Of a stretch of DNA of 64,000 nt, positions 46,910 to 56,614 are shown piece by piece; the stretch's first letter is position 1, and the number at the start of each line of letters is the position of its first letter. The notes below the pieces were generated by a model, which searched no databases, was not told the origin of the DNA, and worked only from the letters and a program-made list of their open reading frames with translations. Both the position numbers and the translations under genes were made by a program. The stretch is from Shewanella fidelis ATCC BAA-318 (lineage in GTDB: Bacteria; Pseudomonadota; Gammaproteobacteria; Enterobacterales; Shewanellaceae): positions 186,001 to 250,000 of the forward strand of contig NZ_JADX01000011.1 in assembly GCF_000518605.1 (NCBI RefSeq). Reading direction: 5' to 3'.

Positions 46910-48859
46910 TTACGCTGACTTAATACTATTTATCCCCAAGCTTATTTCAATATTCTCTACGCTTTGTTGCACCTCTTTAGCGATTACGTCACTTTGAGAC
47001 GACGATGCTTGAGCGTGCTCTTTCAGGCTTTGCATTGCACTGACAAAGTCATCTAAATGGGTGACTTGCTCAAGCGTACTGCTGGCACCTTGTTGAGCGG
47101 TATGTACCATTTCACTCGCTTGTGTTTGCACACTTTGCGCGACTTGCCATAGGCTTTGTGCGCGAGACTTTTGTGCTTGGGTGGCGGTTTCAATACCTTG
47201 TACTCGTTGCTCAAGATCATTATTCGCTTGGGTCAGTTGATTCAAGATTTGCATAATCTCAGTAAGTGAAACCTGTGTGCGCTGAGATAGATTTCGTACC
47301 TCTTCGGCTACTACAGCAAAACCACGCCCTTGCTCGCCAGCTCGAGCAGCTTCAATTGCAGCATTAAGCGCAAGTAAGTTGGTTTGCTCGGCAATATTAC
47401 CAATAACATCAATTATTTGTGATACATCGCTAACTGATGTCGTTAGACTTGCTAGTGACTGATGGCAATGCTCCACTGCAGTTTGGGTTTCTGCGGTGGC
47501 ATCGAGTACGGCCTGAGACTCCTGTTGGCTCTGCTGCATTTGCACCATGGTTTGTTGAGCTGTTTTTTCCACTTGCTCTGTTGTTTGGCTAACATCTTTT
47601 GCAAGGGCACGAATATGCTCAGTTTGGCTTTGCGCTGTAAGTACAATGCTTTGGGTCTGTTCGGTACTGGCTGAGATACGGCTGATGCGCTCAACTAGTT
47701 GTGACAGTGACTGCGATACTTGAGCTATTTGCTGTCTTTGTTGTTCATCTTCTTGTTCAAAACGCTGTAGCAATTGATTGAAGTGACCGGCTATTTGCCC
47801 GGTTTCGCAGCGGCGTTGGATGGTCAAGCGTTCTCGGCTATTAGACTCACTTAGCTTTAAAAAAGCCGTATTAAGATGTTTTAGGGGCTTAATCACTCGT
47901 CGTTGTTGCAACACTAAGTAGCCAATGGCAAAAATAATTAATATCGATACCATGGTATAGATGGCGAGCATCAATTCTTGTTTGAGTAGCTGATTTTGAG
48001 CAGCTTGTTGCTTTCCGAGTTCAAGCAATTGCTGTTCAATTACCGCAACATCTTCAATTAACGCTTGTTGTGTACGCTGGTTTTCGATTAAAAGAGCGTG
48101 AGTATTGGCAACCTCTTTGTTATAGCGTTTGCTTAAACTGAGTAGTTCATTGCGATAGTTTTCGCCGACTTCAATACGCTCTTCTTCATCATCACCTAGA
48201 GCAAATTCATCGGCTTCAATGGTTTCATATATGCCAATCAACACCAGTGCATCAAGTTTATCGTGCCAAGCTTCAAGTTCTCCAATAAGGCTGGCTAAAA
48301 TAGATTTGAGTCGTTGTTCTTTGCTAATTAAGTAGCCTTCTGTGACTTGAGAAAGCTCATAAATAATCGGTGGTAGTTGCGAGGTGAGCGCTAAATATAG
48401 TTCGGCTAGATAAGGTTGCTCACTCTGGCCTTGAAATGCATATTCAGCAAGGCGGCGATTGTTATCTATCATCTCTGACTCGGCGTGAGCTAATAGTTGC
48501 CGTGGGTTACCTGCTAATTTGCCTGCTGCACGATAATCTTTATCTAAGTCGCCGATAAAGTTCGCGATTGTGGTTTGCAGTTCGGCAATATCTAAATCTT
48601 GCTGCTGGGCAATTTTATTCTGAATATCAATTAAATTGAGTTTGGCACGTTCTAGTTGACCGGCATCACCATTGGATAAATAACTGTCGAGATCACGTCT
48701 TACCTCGACTAAAAATTGGGTTTGGATTTGCTGTAATTGTAGCGTTTGCTGCTCAATAGACTGACGTTTATCTGTACTCCAAAAGACAACAGCTGCAAGT
48801 GATGCTGCAATGAATAACAGCAGTGCTGAGGCTGATAAAGAGAGAGTGGAGATTTTCAT
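46910..48859 (-). CDS. Methyl-accepting chemotaxis protein
   Basis: A 649-residue chemoreceptor. Membrane segments lie at about 8-28 and 293-315; between them is a long alpha-helical periplasmic sensor of about 260 residues with no recognised ligand domain. A HAMP-like linker ([14 protein letters not shown]) follows, then a coiled-coil signalling domain with the highly conserved tip [37 protein letters not shown] (near residues 495-530). Ligand unknown. Monocistronic, with a terminator downstream. Confidence 0.92.
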   Translation of the reverse strand: MKISTLSLSASALLLFIAASLAAVVFWSTDKRQSIEQQTLQLQQIQTQFLVEVRRDLDSYLSNGDAGQLERAKLNLIDIQNKIAQQQDLDIAELQTTIANFIGDLDKDYRAAGKLAGNPRQLLAHAESEMIDNNRRLAEYAFQGQSEQPYLAELYLALTSQLPPIIYELSQVTEGYLISKEQRLKSILASLIGELEAWHDKLDALVLIGIYETIEADEFALGDDEEERIEVGENYRNELLSLSKRYNKEVANTHALLIENQRTQQALIEDVAVIEQQLLELGKQQAAQNQLLKQELMLAIYTMVSILIIFAIGYLVLQQRRVIKPLKHLNTAFLKLSESNSRERLTIQRRCETGQIAGHFNQLLQRFEQEDEQQRQQIAQVSQSLSQLVERISRISASTEQTQSIVLTAQSQTEHIRALAKDVSQTTEQVEKTAQQTMVQMQQSQQESQAVLDATAETQTAVEHCHQSLASLTTSVSDVSQIIDVIGNIAEQTNLLALNAAIEAARAGEQGRGFAVVAEEVRNLSQRTQVSLTEIMQILNQLTQANNDLEQRVQGIETATQAQKSRAQSLWQVAQSVQTQASEMVHTAQQGASSTLEQVTHLDDFVSAMQSLKEHAQASSSQSDVIAKEVQQSVENIEISLGINSIKSA

Positions 48860-48943
48860 ATTGCACGCCAGTCGTTTTTATTTGGCGTTAGAATATGGCA
48901 TTTGAGTTACAAAAAAATTACAGGAAACAGTGAATTATAATCA

Positions 48944-50266
48944 TTATTCAATTGGCAGCCAGACTTGAGCATGCAGGCCACCTTCGTTGCGATTAGTGAG
49001 AATAACCTTACCCTGATGCCTATCAATAATACGTTTAATGATAGCTAAACCTAAGCCTGAACCTACGCTACCTCTAGCAGTATCACCTTGTGTGAATGGC
49101 TGAAATAGTTTTGGAATTTGCTCTTCTTTTATCCCCGGGCCATTGTCTTCGACGCTAAAACCAACAAACTGACCATTGAATTGTGAGCTGATCTTTACCC
49201 AGCCTTGCCCGTAGCGGAAGGCGTTCTCAACCAGATTACTCAACACGCGCTTAATGGCAATATCTTGCATCAGGATGGCAGGACATTGGCTTAGCTCGGA
49301 GTCAATTGTGCCTTCGCGGTTTGATTCTGCTTGAATCACATCTTTAATGAGATCATTAATTTGTGCTAGTTCGCGGCTACCTTCTTGGTCTTGGCGAATA
49401 TACGAGATAAATTGATTAATAATGGCATCCATATCTTCGATATCATTGACGATGCCATCTTTAAGGTATTGATCTTCTTCAACCATCATCTCTGAGGCTA
49501 AACGGATCCGAGTGAGCGGAGTGCGCAGATCGTGGGAGATCCCGGCCATCAACAGGGCGCGATCTTGCTCGAGTTGTTTCATGCTATGAGACATTTGATT
49601 GAAGGTATTGGTTACCTCAACAATCTCAGTTGAGCCACTTAAAGGTAGTGGTTTAGGGTAATCACCGCGGGACACCGCAATTGCAGCTTTCTGCAATCGA
49701 CGTAGAGGCCGATTTTGTTGGCGAGCAAACCACCAACCGCCTGCGACACTTAACGCGCCAATCACCATTAAATAGAGGGTGAGTGGTGATAGATTTTTCT
49801 CATTTAGGCCAGTTAACGGTACTTTAATCCAAATAGACGGCGCTTGTGGCGGACGGATCCAAATCTCAAACTCCTCGCCTTGCGCAATACGAACCTCAGC
49901 TTGACCGCCTAAATATTCAGACATCTGAGACGACAAAAAACTGTAGTAGGTGGCGCGATCAATACCAGCTTCACGAGCTTGCTTTTGATTATAAAAATGC
50001 ATGGTGTCGTCACGCACTTTTGCATTGAGAGCATCAACCATGGTCAGGTGCTCGCGGCCAATATCTACGCCATCGACAAATAGCAATTTAACCTGGCGCG
50101 CGATGAGTTGGTTGATCTGTTGATAGCTAGGTTTAATGAAATAAACCGCAACAGAGATATAAGAAACCAGCTGATTAGTCAGCAGTAAGCAGCCAATCAG
50201 CATGACTGTTTGGCTAAATGAGCTACGTGGCAGAAGACGCTGCCACCATCGTCTGTTTAACGACAC
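48944..50266 (-). CDS. envZ: Sensor histidine kinase EnvZ
   Basis: A 440-residue inner-membrane kinase, partner of OmpR. Two membrane segments (about 20-43 and 161-178) flank a short periplasmic domain; HAMP follows, then the phosphoacceptor helix with H245 in [20 protein letters not shown], and an ATPase domain with [14 protein letters not shown] and GSGLGLAI. The start is GTG, 18 bp after ompR. Responds to osmolarity and similar cues in relatives. Confidence 0.92.
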   Translation of the reverse strand: MSLNRRWWQRLLPRSSFSQTVMLIGCLLLTNQLVSYISVAVYFIKPSYQQINQLIARQVKLLFVDGVDIGREHLTMVDALNAKVRDDTMHFYNQKQAREAGIDRATYYSFLSSQMSEYLGGQAEVRIAQGEEFEIWIRPPQAPSIWIKVPLTGLNEKNLSPLTLYLMVIGALSVAGGWWFARQQNRPLRRLQKAAIAVSRGDYPKPLPLSGSTEIVEVTNTFNQMSHSMKQLEQDRALLMAGISHDLRTPLTRIRLASEMMVEEDQYLKDGIVNDIEDMDAIINQFISYIRQDQEGSRELAQINDLIKDVIQAESNREGTIDSELSQCPAILMQDIAIKRVLSNLVENAFRYGQGWVKISSQFNGQFVGFSVEDNGPGIKEEQIPKLFQPFTQGDTARGSVGSGLGLAIIKRIIDRHQGKVILTNRNEGGLHAQVWLPIE

Positions 50267-50284
50267 GGTTACCGGCTTATAAGA

Positions 50285-51010
50285 CTATTTACGTGACTGA
50301 CCATCAGGCACGAACACGTAACCAAGCCCCCATACGGTTTGGATATAGCGAGGATTCGCAGCATCTTTCTCGATCAGTCGACGTAAGCGCGACACCTGCA
50401 CATCAATCGAGCGCTCTAAAGCTGAGTAGTCACGGCCGCGAGCAAGGTTCATCAGTTTGTCGCGTGATAATGGCTCACGTGGGTGACTGACCAATACTTT
50501 CAGTACTGCAAATTCACCACTGGTTAGTGCAATACTTTCTTCGCCATGATGCATCTCGCGAGTAGCAAGGTTTAATGAAAATTCACCAAAGGTGATCTCT
50601 TCTTCTTGTTGAGTTGGCGCACCGGGTACTTCAGGAGTCTGACGACGCATAACGGCTTTAATCCGAGCTAACAATTCTCGTGGATTAAATGGCTTTGGCA
50701 AATAGTCATCGGCGCCTAGCTCTAAACCAATAATTCTATCTACTTCATCACCTTTGGCTGTAAGCATCACAATAGGAATTGGATTGCCAGCTTGGCGTAA
50801 CCGACGGCAAATAGACAAGCCATCTTCGCCGGGTAACATCAGATCTAATACCAGTAAGTGAAAGTTCTCGCGTTCTAATAGGCGGTCCATCTGTTCAGCA
50901 TTGGCTGCGCTACGTACTTGATAACCTTGCTCCATCAAGTAGCGTTCTAATAATGCGCGTAATCTCATGTCATCGTCGACAACGAGGATTTTTGAGGTTT
51001 CTTGTCCCAT
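50285..51010 (-). CDS. ompR: Response regulator OmpR
   Basis: A 241-residue OmpR. The receiver domain has its phosphoacceptor at D56 (LLVLDLMLPGEDG) and the later MLTAKGDE and YLPKPFNPREL; the C-terminal winged helix ends in RRLIEKDAANPRYIQTVWGLGYVFVPDG. The sequence is very close to the enterobacterial protein. It is the first gene of ompR-envZ and probably controls porin genes. Confidence 0.95.
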   Translation of the reverse strand: MGQETSKILVVDDDMRLRALLERYLMEQGYQVRSAANAEQMDRLLERENFHLLVLDLMLPGEDGLSICRRLRQAGNPIPIVMLTAKGDEVDRIIGLELGADDYLPKPFNPRELLARIKAVMRRQTPEVPGAPTQQEEEITFGEFSLNLATREMHHGEESIALTSGEFAVLKVLVSHPREPLSRDKLMNLARGRDYSALERSIDVQVSRLRRLIEKDAANPRYIQTVWGLGYVFVPDGQSRK

Positions 51011-51410
51011 GCTTGTGGTCCCTTATCGCTATTGATATGCGGATTAACTATCGCTTACCTAGCTTCTTTGTTATTAATCTTATGTGCTTGCTTAATATAG
51101 CGTCTTTGGCAATTAAATGACTAGTGAGATTTTAATTAGTTCACTAATTAAGCATGAATAAATGGATGCTATAGTTTTAATGTTATGAATTATAATGCTT
51201 TTTATGCAGCATGCTTGCTTGCAAAATTGTAACAAAATAGCGATTTTGTCGATTATTGAGGCGATATTACTAATTAAGCTATGATTAGCAGTGTCTTGTC
51301 TCAATTATTGTGGCCAGTCGCCTATAGGCAGCTAATAGGCTAGAGTTAGGCTTGCTGTCTCGGTTAGAATGCCGATAATTCCTGTAACCCTTATTGAGAA
51401 AGTAGCCGCT
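51011..51410. other. Divergent ompR/greB intergenic region
   Basis: About 400 bp, AT-rich, no supportable gene. It contains a perfect dyad TTAATTAG-TTCA-CTAATTAA at 51132-51151, about 120 bp before ompR, a possible operator. Promoters of ompR-envZ and greB must lie here. Confidence 0.5.
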
Positions 51411-51890
51411 ATGAGAACCGCTATCGTTACCCGTGAAGGTTTCGAAAAACTGCAAAAAGAACTCAACTACCTTTGGCGTGAACACAGACCTGAAATTACT
51501 AAAATAGTCAGCTGGGCTGCTAGTTTAGGCGATAGAAGCGAGAACGCTGACTACACTTTTAATAAGCGTAAATTGCGAGAAATCGACCGTAGAGTTAGAT
51601 ATTTGCGTAAAACCCTCGAAAACGTTCAAGTCGTTGACTACTCGCCAGCACAAGAAGGTAAGGTGTTTTTTGGTGCTTGGGTGGAAATTGAAAACGATAA
51701 TGGTGAGCAGTTACAGTTTAAAATTGTCGGTTATGATGAGATATTCGGCCGTAAAGATTACATCTCAATTGACTCACCTATGGCGCGTGGTCTACTGAAA
51801 AAGCAAGTGGACGACGAAGCGGTGATTAAGACTCCAGCAGGCGAACAAGTTTGGTATATCAACCGTATCTCTTATCAAGGGTTTGAGTAA
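51411..51890 (+). CDS. greB: Transcription elongation factor GreB
   Basis: A 159-residue GreB, which rescues backtracked RNA polymerase by stimulating transcript cleavage. The N-terminal coiled coil carries the functional tip acidic region LGDRSENADYTFNKRKLREIDRR, and the C-terminal domain VEIENDNGEQLQFKIVGYDEIFGRKDYISIDSPMARG is close to E. coli (shown shortened). The ATG at 51411 fits the family start MRTAIVTREG. Its last codons are tandemly duplicated just past the stop. Confidence 0.94.
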   Translation: MRTAIVTREGFEKLQKELNYLWREHRPEITKIVSWAASLGDRSENADYTFNKRKLREIDRRVRYLRKTLENVQVVDYSPAQEGKVFFGAWVEIENDNGEQLQFKIVGYDEIFGRKDYISIDSPMARGLLKKQVDDEAVIKTPAGEQVWYINRISYQGFE

Positions 51891-51935
51891 CGATGCCAAC
51901 GTATCTCTTATCAGGGTTTTAAGCAACGCTGCCAA
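51864..51935 (+). repeat. 36-bp tandem duplication at the 3' end of greB
   Basis: The 36 bp at 51864-51899 (last eight codons, stop and following 9 bp of greB) recur at 51900-51935 with about five differences. The shared text includes CGTATCTCTTATCA and GGGTTT. In the second copy the stop codon TAA-region reads AAGC. Both lie before a hairpin at 51949-51968. Confidence 0.85.
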
Positions 51936-52065
51936 GGCAGTGACATTGGCGCCGCTATTTAGCGGCGCAAATAGCATAATTGTCTTAGTATTAGCATTAA
52001 CCAAAGCCATGTGCTGTGGTATCTTTGGCAAATTCCTCTTTATCAACTAGGCTCGACCTCTATTT

Positions 52066-54408
52066 ATGCAAAATATTGCACAGCTCATCGCGACAGAACT
52101 TAATGTTCGTCAGCAACAAGTTACCGATACGATTTCATTACTCGATGATGGTGCGACAGTACCTTTTATTGCTCGCTACCGTAAAGAGGCCACAGGTGGC
52201 CTAGATGATGCGCAATTGCGTACTTTGAGCAGTCGTCTTAGCTATTTACGCGACCTAAATGAGCGCCGTAATGTGATTCTGTCGAGCATTGAAGCTCAAA
52301 GTAAATTGACGCCTGAGCTGAGAGCAGCCATTAATGCTGCTGATAGTAAAACCCGCCTAGAAGATCTGTACTTACCTTATAAGCCTAAGCGCCGCACAAA
52401 AGGCCTAATCGCCATAGAAGCGGGTATTGAGCCGTTAGCGGATTGGTTATTGGCAAACCGCCAAGCTCATTGTGAAACGGCCGCTGCGGAGTATATCAAT
52501 GCTGCAGCAGGCTTTGCCGATAGCAAAGCGGTACTGGATGGTGCGCGTTTTATTTTGATGGAACGCTTTGCTGAAGACGCCGAACTGCTGCAAAAAATCC
52601 GTACTCAAGTCGAGCAAAATGCAGTACTTGAAAGCCGCATGGTAAAGGGCAAAGAAAAAGAAGGCGCAAAATTTAGAGACTATTTTGAACACACTGAAAA
52701 GCTGGTAAAAGTGCCTTCGCACCGTGCATTGGCCATGTTGCGTGGCCGCAATGAAGGCATGTTAAGCCTGAGTATCAATGCAGATCCTCATCAAGATGCG
52801 AAACAAGCGAGCTACTGTGAAGTGATTATTATTGACCACTTTAAACTCGCCTTAACCGATAGCAATGTCGATACATGGCTAAAGACGGTGGTTGCAGCAA
52901 CTTGGAAAGTCAAAATTGCCCTGCAGATGGAAACTGAGTTCCTTGGGCGTATGCGTGAAACTGCGGAGCAAGAAGCGATTAAGGTTTTTGCACGTAATTT
53001 AGGTGACTTGCTAATGGCCGCCCCAGCAGGCGCTAAAGCAACGATGGGCTTAGATCCTGGCTTAAGAACTGGGGTTAAAGTAGCTATCGTGAACGATACC
53101 GGTAAGTTAATGGCGCACACGACTATTTTCCCTCATGCACCGCAAAATCAGTGGGATAAGTCTGTTAGAACCTTAGCCAATCTAGCAAAAATGCATAAGG
53201 TTGAGCTAATTGCTATTGGTAACGGCACTGCATCCCGAGAAACTGACAAGCTGGCAGCGGATCTTATTAGCCAAGTTAAAGCTGAGCTGCCAAAGCTGAC
53301 TAAAATTATGGTTAGTGAAGCAGGTGCGTCAGTTTACTCAGCTTCAGAGCTTGCCTCTGAAGAGTTCCCAGATATTGATGTATCGATCCGTGGCGCAGTG
53401 TCGATTGCGCGCCGCTTGCAAGATCCACTGGCAGAACTGGTGAAGATTGAGCCTAAAGCTATTGGTGTGGGTCAGTATCAACATGATGTAAGCCAAAGCC
53501 AACTATCAAGCTCACTAGAAGCAGTGGTTGAAGACTGCGTAAACGGTGTGGGTGTGGATGTGAACATGGCATCGGCTGCGCTACTGGCACAAGTCGCGGG
53601 ACTGAACAAAACCCTAGCACGTAACATTGTCGCTCATCGTGACGAACAAGGTCGTTTTAATAATCGTAAAGCGCTGCTGAAAGTGGCTCGCTTAGGCCCT
53701 AAAGCTTACGAGCAGGCTGCGGGCTTCTTGCGTATTGCAGGTGGTGATAATCCATTAGATAGCTCTGCTGTTCATCCTGAGGCTTATGCGTTGGTTGAAT
53801 CGATTGCTAATGCTAAAGGTGTGTCGGTTGCTGAAATTATTGGTAACTCAGAGTTACTAAAAGCACTCGATGCTAACGACTTCATCACTCGTGAATTTGG
53901 TTTGCCAACGGTAACCGATATTTTGGCTGAACTTGATAAGCCGGGACGCGATCCTCGTGGTGAGTTTAAAACTGCTAGCTTTAAAGAAGGCGTTGAAGAG
54001 ATTAAGGATCTTAAGCTAGATATGATCCTAGAAGGCGTAGTGACTAATGTGACTAATTTTGGCGCCTTTGTTGACGTTGGTGTGCATCAAGATGGTTTAG
54101 TGCATATTTCCTCAATGACCGACAAGTTTATTGATGATCCGCATAAAATCGTTAAGGCAGGCGATATCGTTAAAGTTAAAGTCATGGAAGTGGATGCAGA
54201 GCGCCGCCGTATTGGTTTAACTATGCGCTTAGATGATAAAGCCGGTGAAGCGGTGAAAACCGCAGCTCGTCCAAGTCATAATAAATCTAATCAACATGCA
54301 AAAGGCACTAACCAGCGACCGCAGCAAAAGAGCCATAAGCCTAAGCAGCCAGCTAACGCTGCTATGGGCAACGCATTTGCAGATGCGTTCGCTAAGTTGA
54401 AAAAATAA
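52066..54408 (+). CDS. tex: RNA-binding transcriptional accessory protein Tex
   Basis: A 780-residue Tex protein. The N-terminal helical region shows [17 protein letters not shown] and [11 protein letters not shown]; a YqgF-type RNase H-like domain is in the middle ([16 protein letters not shown]); helix-hairpin-helix motifs follow near residues 500-560; an S1 RNA-binding domain spans about 655-725 ([24 protein letters not shown], shortened). The C-terminus is a basic, Q/K-rich tail. Associates with RNA and transcription/translation machinery; the exact role is not settled. Confidence 0.94.
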   Translation: MQNIAQLIATELNVRQQQVTDTISLLDDGATVPFIARYRKEATGGLDDAQLRTLSSRLSYLRDLNERRNVILSSIEAQSKLTPELRAAINAADSKTRLEDLYLPYKPKRRTKGLIAIEAGIEPLADWLLANRQAHCETAAAEYINAAAGFADSKAVLDGARFILMERFAEDAELLQKIRTQVEQNAVLESRMVKGKEKEGAKFRDYFEHTEKLVKVPSHRALAMLRGRNEGMLSLSINADPHQDAKQASYCEVIIIDHFKLALTDSNVDTWLKTVVAATWKVKIALQMETEFLGRMRETAEQEAIKVFARNLGDLLMAAPAGAKATMGLDPGLRTGVKVAIVNDTGKLMAHTTIFPHAPQNQWDKSVRTLANLAKMHKVELIAIGNGTASRETDKLAADLISQVKAELPKLTKIMVSEAGASVYSASELASEEFPDIDVSIRGAVSIARRLQDPLAELVKIEPKAIGVGQYQHDVSQSQLSSSLEAVVEDCVNGVGVDVNMASAALLAQVAGLNKTLARNIVAHRDEQGRFNNRKALLKVARLGPKAYEQAAGFLRIAGGDNPLDSSAVHPEAYALVESIANAKGVSVAEIIGNSELLKALDANDFITREFGLPTVTDILAELDKPGRDPRGEFKTASFKEGVEEIKDLKLDMILEGVVTNVTNFGAFVDVGVHQDGLVHISSMTDKFIDDPHKIVKAGDIVKVKVMEVDAERRRIGLTMRLDDKAGEAVKTAARPSHNKSNQHAKGTNQRPQQKSHKPKQPANAAMGNAFADAFAKLKK

Positions 54409-54420
54409 GTCAATTTATCG

Positions 54421-54452
54421 ATAAAAAAACCGACATTCATTGTCGGTTTTTT
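54421..54452. terminator. Bidirectional terminator tex / downstream gene
   Basis: ACCGACA (54429-54435) pairs with TGTCGGT (54441-54447) around TTCAT. Runs of seven A before and seven T after give a U-tract on both strands, suited to these convergent genes. Confidence 0.9.
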
Positions 54453-54955
54453 TATGCTGTGATCAGCAGTTCGGGTTGACTATTTGGCTCAGTGCGCTGC
54501 AGATAAAAGGCTTGTATGCGGGCGCCAAAGGCTTGGTAGAACTGTAATGTTTCGTTCGGCATCGGGTGCTGGCTTTCAGATTTATCCTGAGTGCTACTTG
54601 GCTGACCAACGATTTTTATATCGCTACGCTTTAATGGTGCACGCTGGCTTAATAGCTGCTTTAAATTAAGTGCCTGCTGTTGTTTTTGCTTCTCTTGGCT
54701 AGACTCTTGCCCTGATTGTTCTTGTTGAGATTGACCTTGCTGCTTCTGTTGCACCGACTCGCGTAATTTGGCTTGGGTTTGTGTGTGCTCAGCGGTGCGC
54801 TCATGTTGCGGATTAAAGGCGCGCTCTTCATGGCCTTTAGTGGCTTGCTGAGGTGGGATGATAGGTGGTCGTTGTTGGCTATCCGTGCGTGCAGAATCGG
54901 TTGCAGCATTGGTTGTTGCAATCGGCACATTAGGATAGTTGGTAACCACTAACAT
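54452..54955 (-). CDS. Glutamine-rich hypothetical protein
   Basis: A 167-residue soluble protein I do not recognise. The middle third (about residues 60-95) is low-complexity, dominated by Q, E, S and K, and likely disordered or coiled. The C-terminal part is more ordered (LQFYQAFGARIQAFYLQRTE). No signal peptide, membrane segment or catalytic motif is seen. It is convergent with tex and lies before bioH on the same strand. Composition argues for a real gene, since the frame is open throughout and starts after a plausible AACATTTT-less spacing; confidence is moderate. Confidence 0.6.
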   Translation of the reverse strand: MLVVTNYPNVPIATTNAATDSARTDSQQRPPIIPPQQATKGHEERAFNPQHERTAEHTQTQAKLRESVQQKQQGQSQQEQSGQESSQEKQKQQQALNLKQLLSQRAPLKRSDIKIVGQPSSTQDKSESQHPMPNETLQFYQAFGARIQAFYLQRTEPNSQPELLITA

Positions 54956-55063
54956 TTTATTGATCCACCTTTATTGGTGATGGCTATTTGTGTTTAAATA
55001 TTAATCAATTTGGGTGTGAGAATAAAGTATTAGTGGCTGTTTTACTGCTGAATATCGCTCAGC

Positions 55064-55849
55064 TTAGCTGGCGTTGACGCTTTTAGCTTGAGTAGTTAGC
55101 CATTGCAGATAACCTTGGATAAATTCGCTAGTATGGCTAATAAACGGTGCGTGTGACGCTTTTGCCATTAACAAGTCTTGGCTGTGTTCAAGTTGCGGCA
55201 TAGCCTTAATCACGCGACGGGGAACTAAACCATCTAGTTTTCCCCAAACCCTTAACCACGGTTGTTTAATCTCGGTAATTTGGCTGCGTAAATCTACGGT
55301 TTCTAACATGTCTAAACCTTGCGCTAGCGCGTTTGCTTGCGCCCGTGGGCGAGCGAGTACTAACTCGCGTAAGTGTTTTATGTCAGCTTTTGCTGTTTGG
55401 CTTCCCATTGCTTGGATCGCTAAAAAGCGTTCTACGGTTTTATCGAGATCTTCAGTTAATTGGCTGGCAAATTGCCCAAGCACATCGGCGGGGATCCCCG
55501 GCCAGTCTTCACGAGCCATAAAGCAAGGTGATGAGGCGATGGTGCACAGTGCACTCACTCGCTCAGGGTAGTGCACAGCTGCTAACATTGCGACTAAACC
55601 ACCTAGCGACCAGCCAGTCCAAATTGCCTTGGTTGGAACTTGCTCCATAATGGCTGCTAGCCAGTTGTGAATGTTGCCATCAACAGCTTGGCTATAACCA
55701 AAACCCGGCAGATCGACAAAGTGCACTCTATACTCAGCTAAGGCAGTTGTTAAAGGAGAGAACACTGCGCTGTTCACTCCCCAACCATGGAGCAAGACGA
55801 GATCAGGCCCTTGGCCAATTGATTCAATGTGTAGCTGCTGTAGATTCAT
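55064..55849 (-). CDS. bioH: Pimeloyl-[acyl-carrier protein] methyl ester esterase BioH
   Basis: A 261-residue alpha/beta hydrolase that removes the methyl group from pimeloyl-ACP methyl ester in biotin synthesis. The catalytic triad is visible: S81 in GWSLGG, D206 in GKLDGLVP and H233 in ASHAPF, with HGWG as oxyanion region near residue 21. Length and motif spacing equal E. coli BioH. It is divergent from comF with a 27-bp gap. Confidence 0.93.
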   Translation of the reverse strand: MNLQQLHIESIGQGPDLVLLHGWGVNSAVFSPLTTALAEYRVHFVDLPGFGYSQAVDGNIHNWLAAIMEQVPTKAIWTGWSLGGLVAMLAAVHYPERVSALCTIASSPCFMAREDWPGIPADVLGQFASQLTEDLDKTVERFLAIQAMGSQTAKADIKHLRELVLARPRAQANALAQGLDMLETVDLRSQITEIKQPWLRVWGKLDGLVPRRVIKAMPQLEHSQDLLMAKASHAPFISHTSEFIQGYLQWLTTQAKSVNAS

Positions 55850-55876
55850 ATCGATCTCGCTAAGTTAACTAATGAG

Positions 55877-56614
55877 TTGAAAAGGATTTCACCTATTAAC
55901 AAAATACCTTGGCATAGATGGCTGGCGGCTATGTTACCCAATCGCTGTTTGATGTGCCATCAACATATCTGTTCTGATAATCGCGGTATTTGTGCGGTTT
56001 GTTTGCAGGCGTCTATTTATCAAGGCGATATTTGTTTGGGCTGCGGGCGCAGCTTGCAATTAGCTATGGCTTTTTGTGGTAAGTGCATGTTGAGTAATAA
56101 GCTAAAAGTTGTGGCCCCGTGTAGCTATCATCAGGGGTTAGGTCATTGGGTTGGGCAGATAAAATATCAAACTCAGTTTGCCGTGATTGATGTGCTTGTT
56201 GATGCTTTGATTGTGCGAATAAACGACTTGGTCAGCAAAGAGTGTTTGGTGTTACCCCAAGCTTTGATTGCAGTGCCGTTGCATAAGCAAAGATTGCAGC
56301 AGCGCGGCTTTAATCAAGCATGGCTAATTGCCAAAGCATTATCTAGCAAACTCAATATCCCACTACTAGACGATTGCTTGTACCGTACAAGAGCGACAGA
56401 GCCACAGGCCGGATTATCAGGAAAAAGGCGTCGCAAAAATTTGCACAATGCATTTGAGTTATCAACGGAGATAAACGTGCAACGAGTGGCGTTGGTTGAT
56501 GATGTTGTTACCACTGGCGCGACCGTTAATGAGATTGCTAAGCTGTTTGCATCGGCGCATATTCAAGTACAAGTGTGGTGCTTGGCTCGCGCCGAAGCAC
56601 CAGGTTGTGGCTAA
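55877..56614 (+). CDS. comF: ComF family phosphoribosyltransferase-like protein
   Basis: A 245-residue ComF/GntX homologue. Cysteine pairs in the N-terminal third (CLMC, CAVC, CLGCG, CGKC) form a likely zinc finger, and the phosphoribosyltransferase motif VALVDDVVTTGATVNEIA lies near residue 205. Linked to DNA uptake or use in other bacteria. The start is uncertain: the TTG at 55877 is kept because it retains all cysteines, but an ATG at 55931 is also in frame. Its 3' end overlaps that of the convergent peptidase gene by 4 bp. Confidence 0.88.
   Translation: MKRISPINKIPWHRWLAAMLPNRCLMCHQHICSDNRGICAVCLQASIYQGDICLGCGRSLQLAMAFCGKCMLSNKLKVVAPCSYHQGLGHWVGQIKYQTQFAVIDVLVDALIVRINDLVSKECLVLPQALIAVPLHKQRLQQRGFNQAWLIAKALSSKLNIPLLDDCLYRTRATEPQAGLSGKRRRKNLHNAFELSTEINVQRVALVDDVVTTGATVNEIAKLFASAHIQVQVWCLARAEAPGCG

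Noticed and set aside
51113..51304. Small gene of 63 codons before ompR
   Set aside because: Isoleucine- and serine-heavy translation typical of random AT-rich DNA; it spans the promoter region and its dyad.
51949..51968. Rho-independent terminator after greB
   Set aside because: A perfect GCGCCGCT/AGCGGCGC stem exists, but neither strand has a T-run after it.
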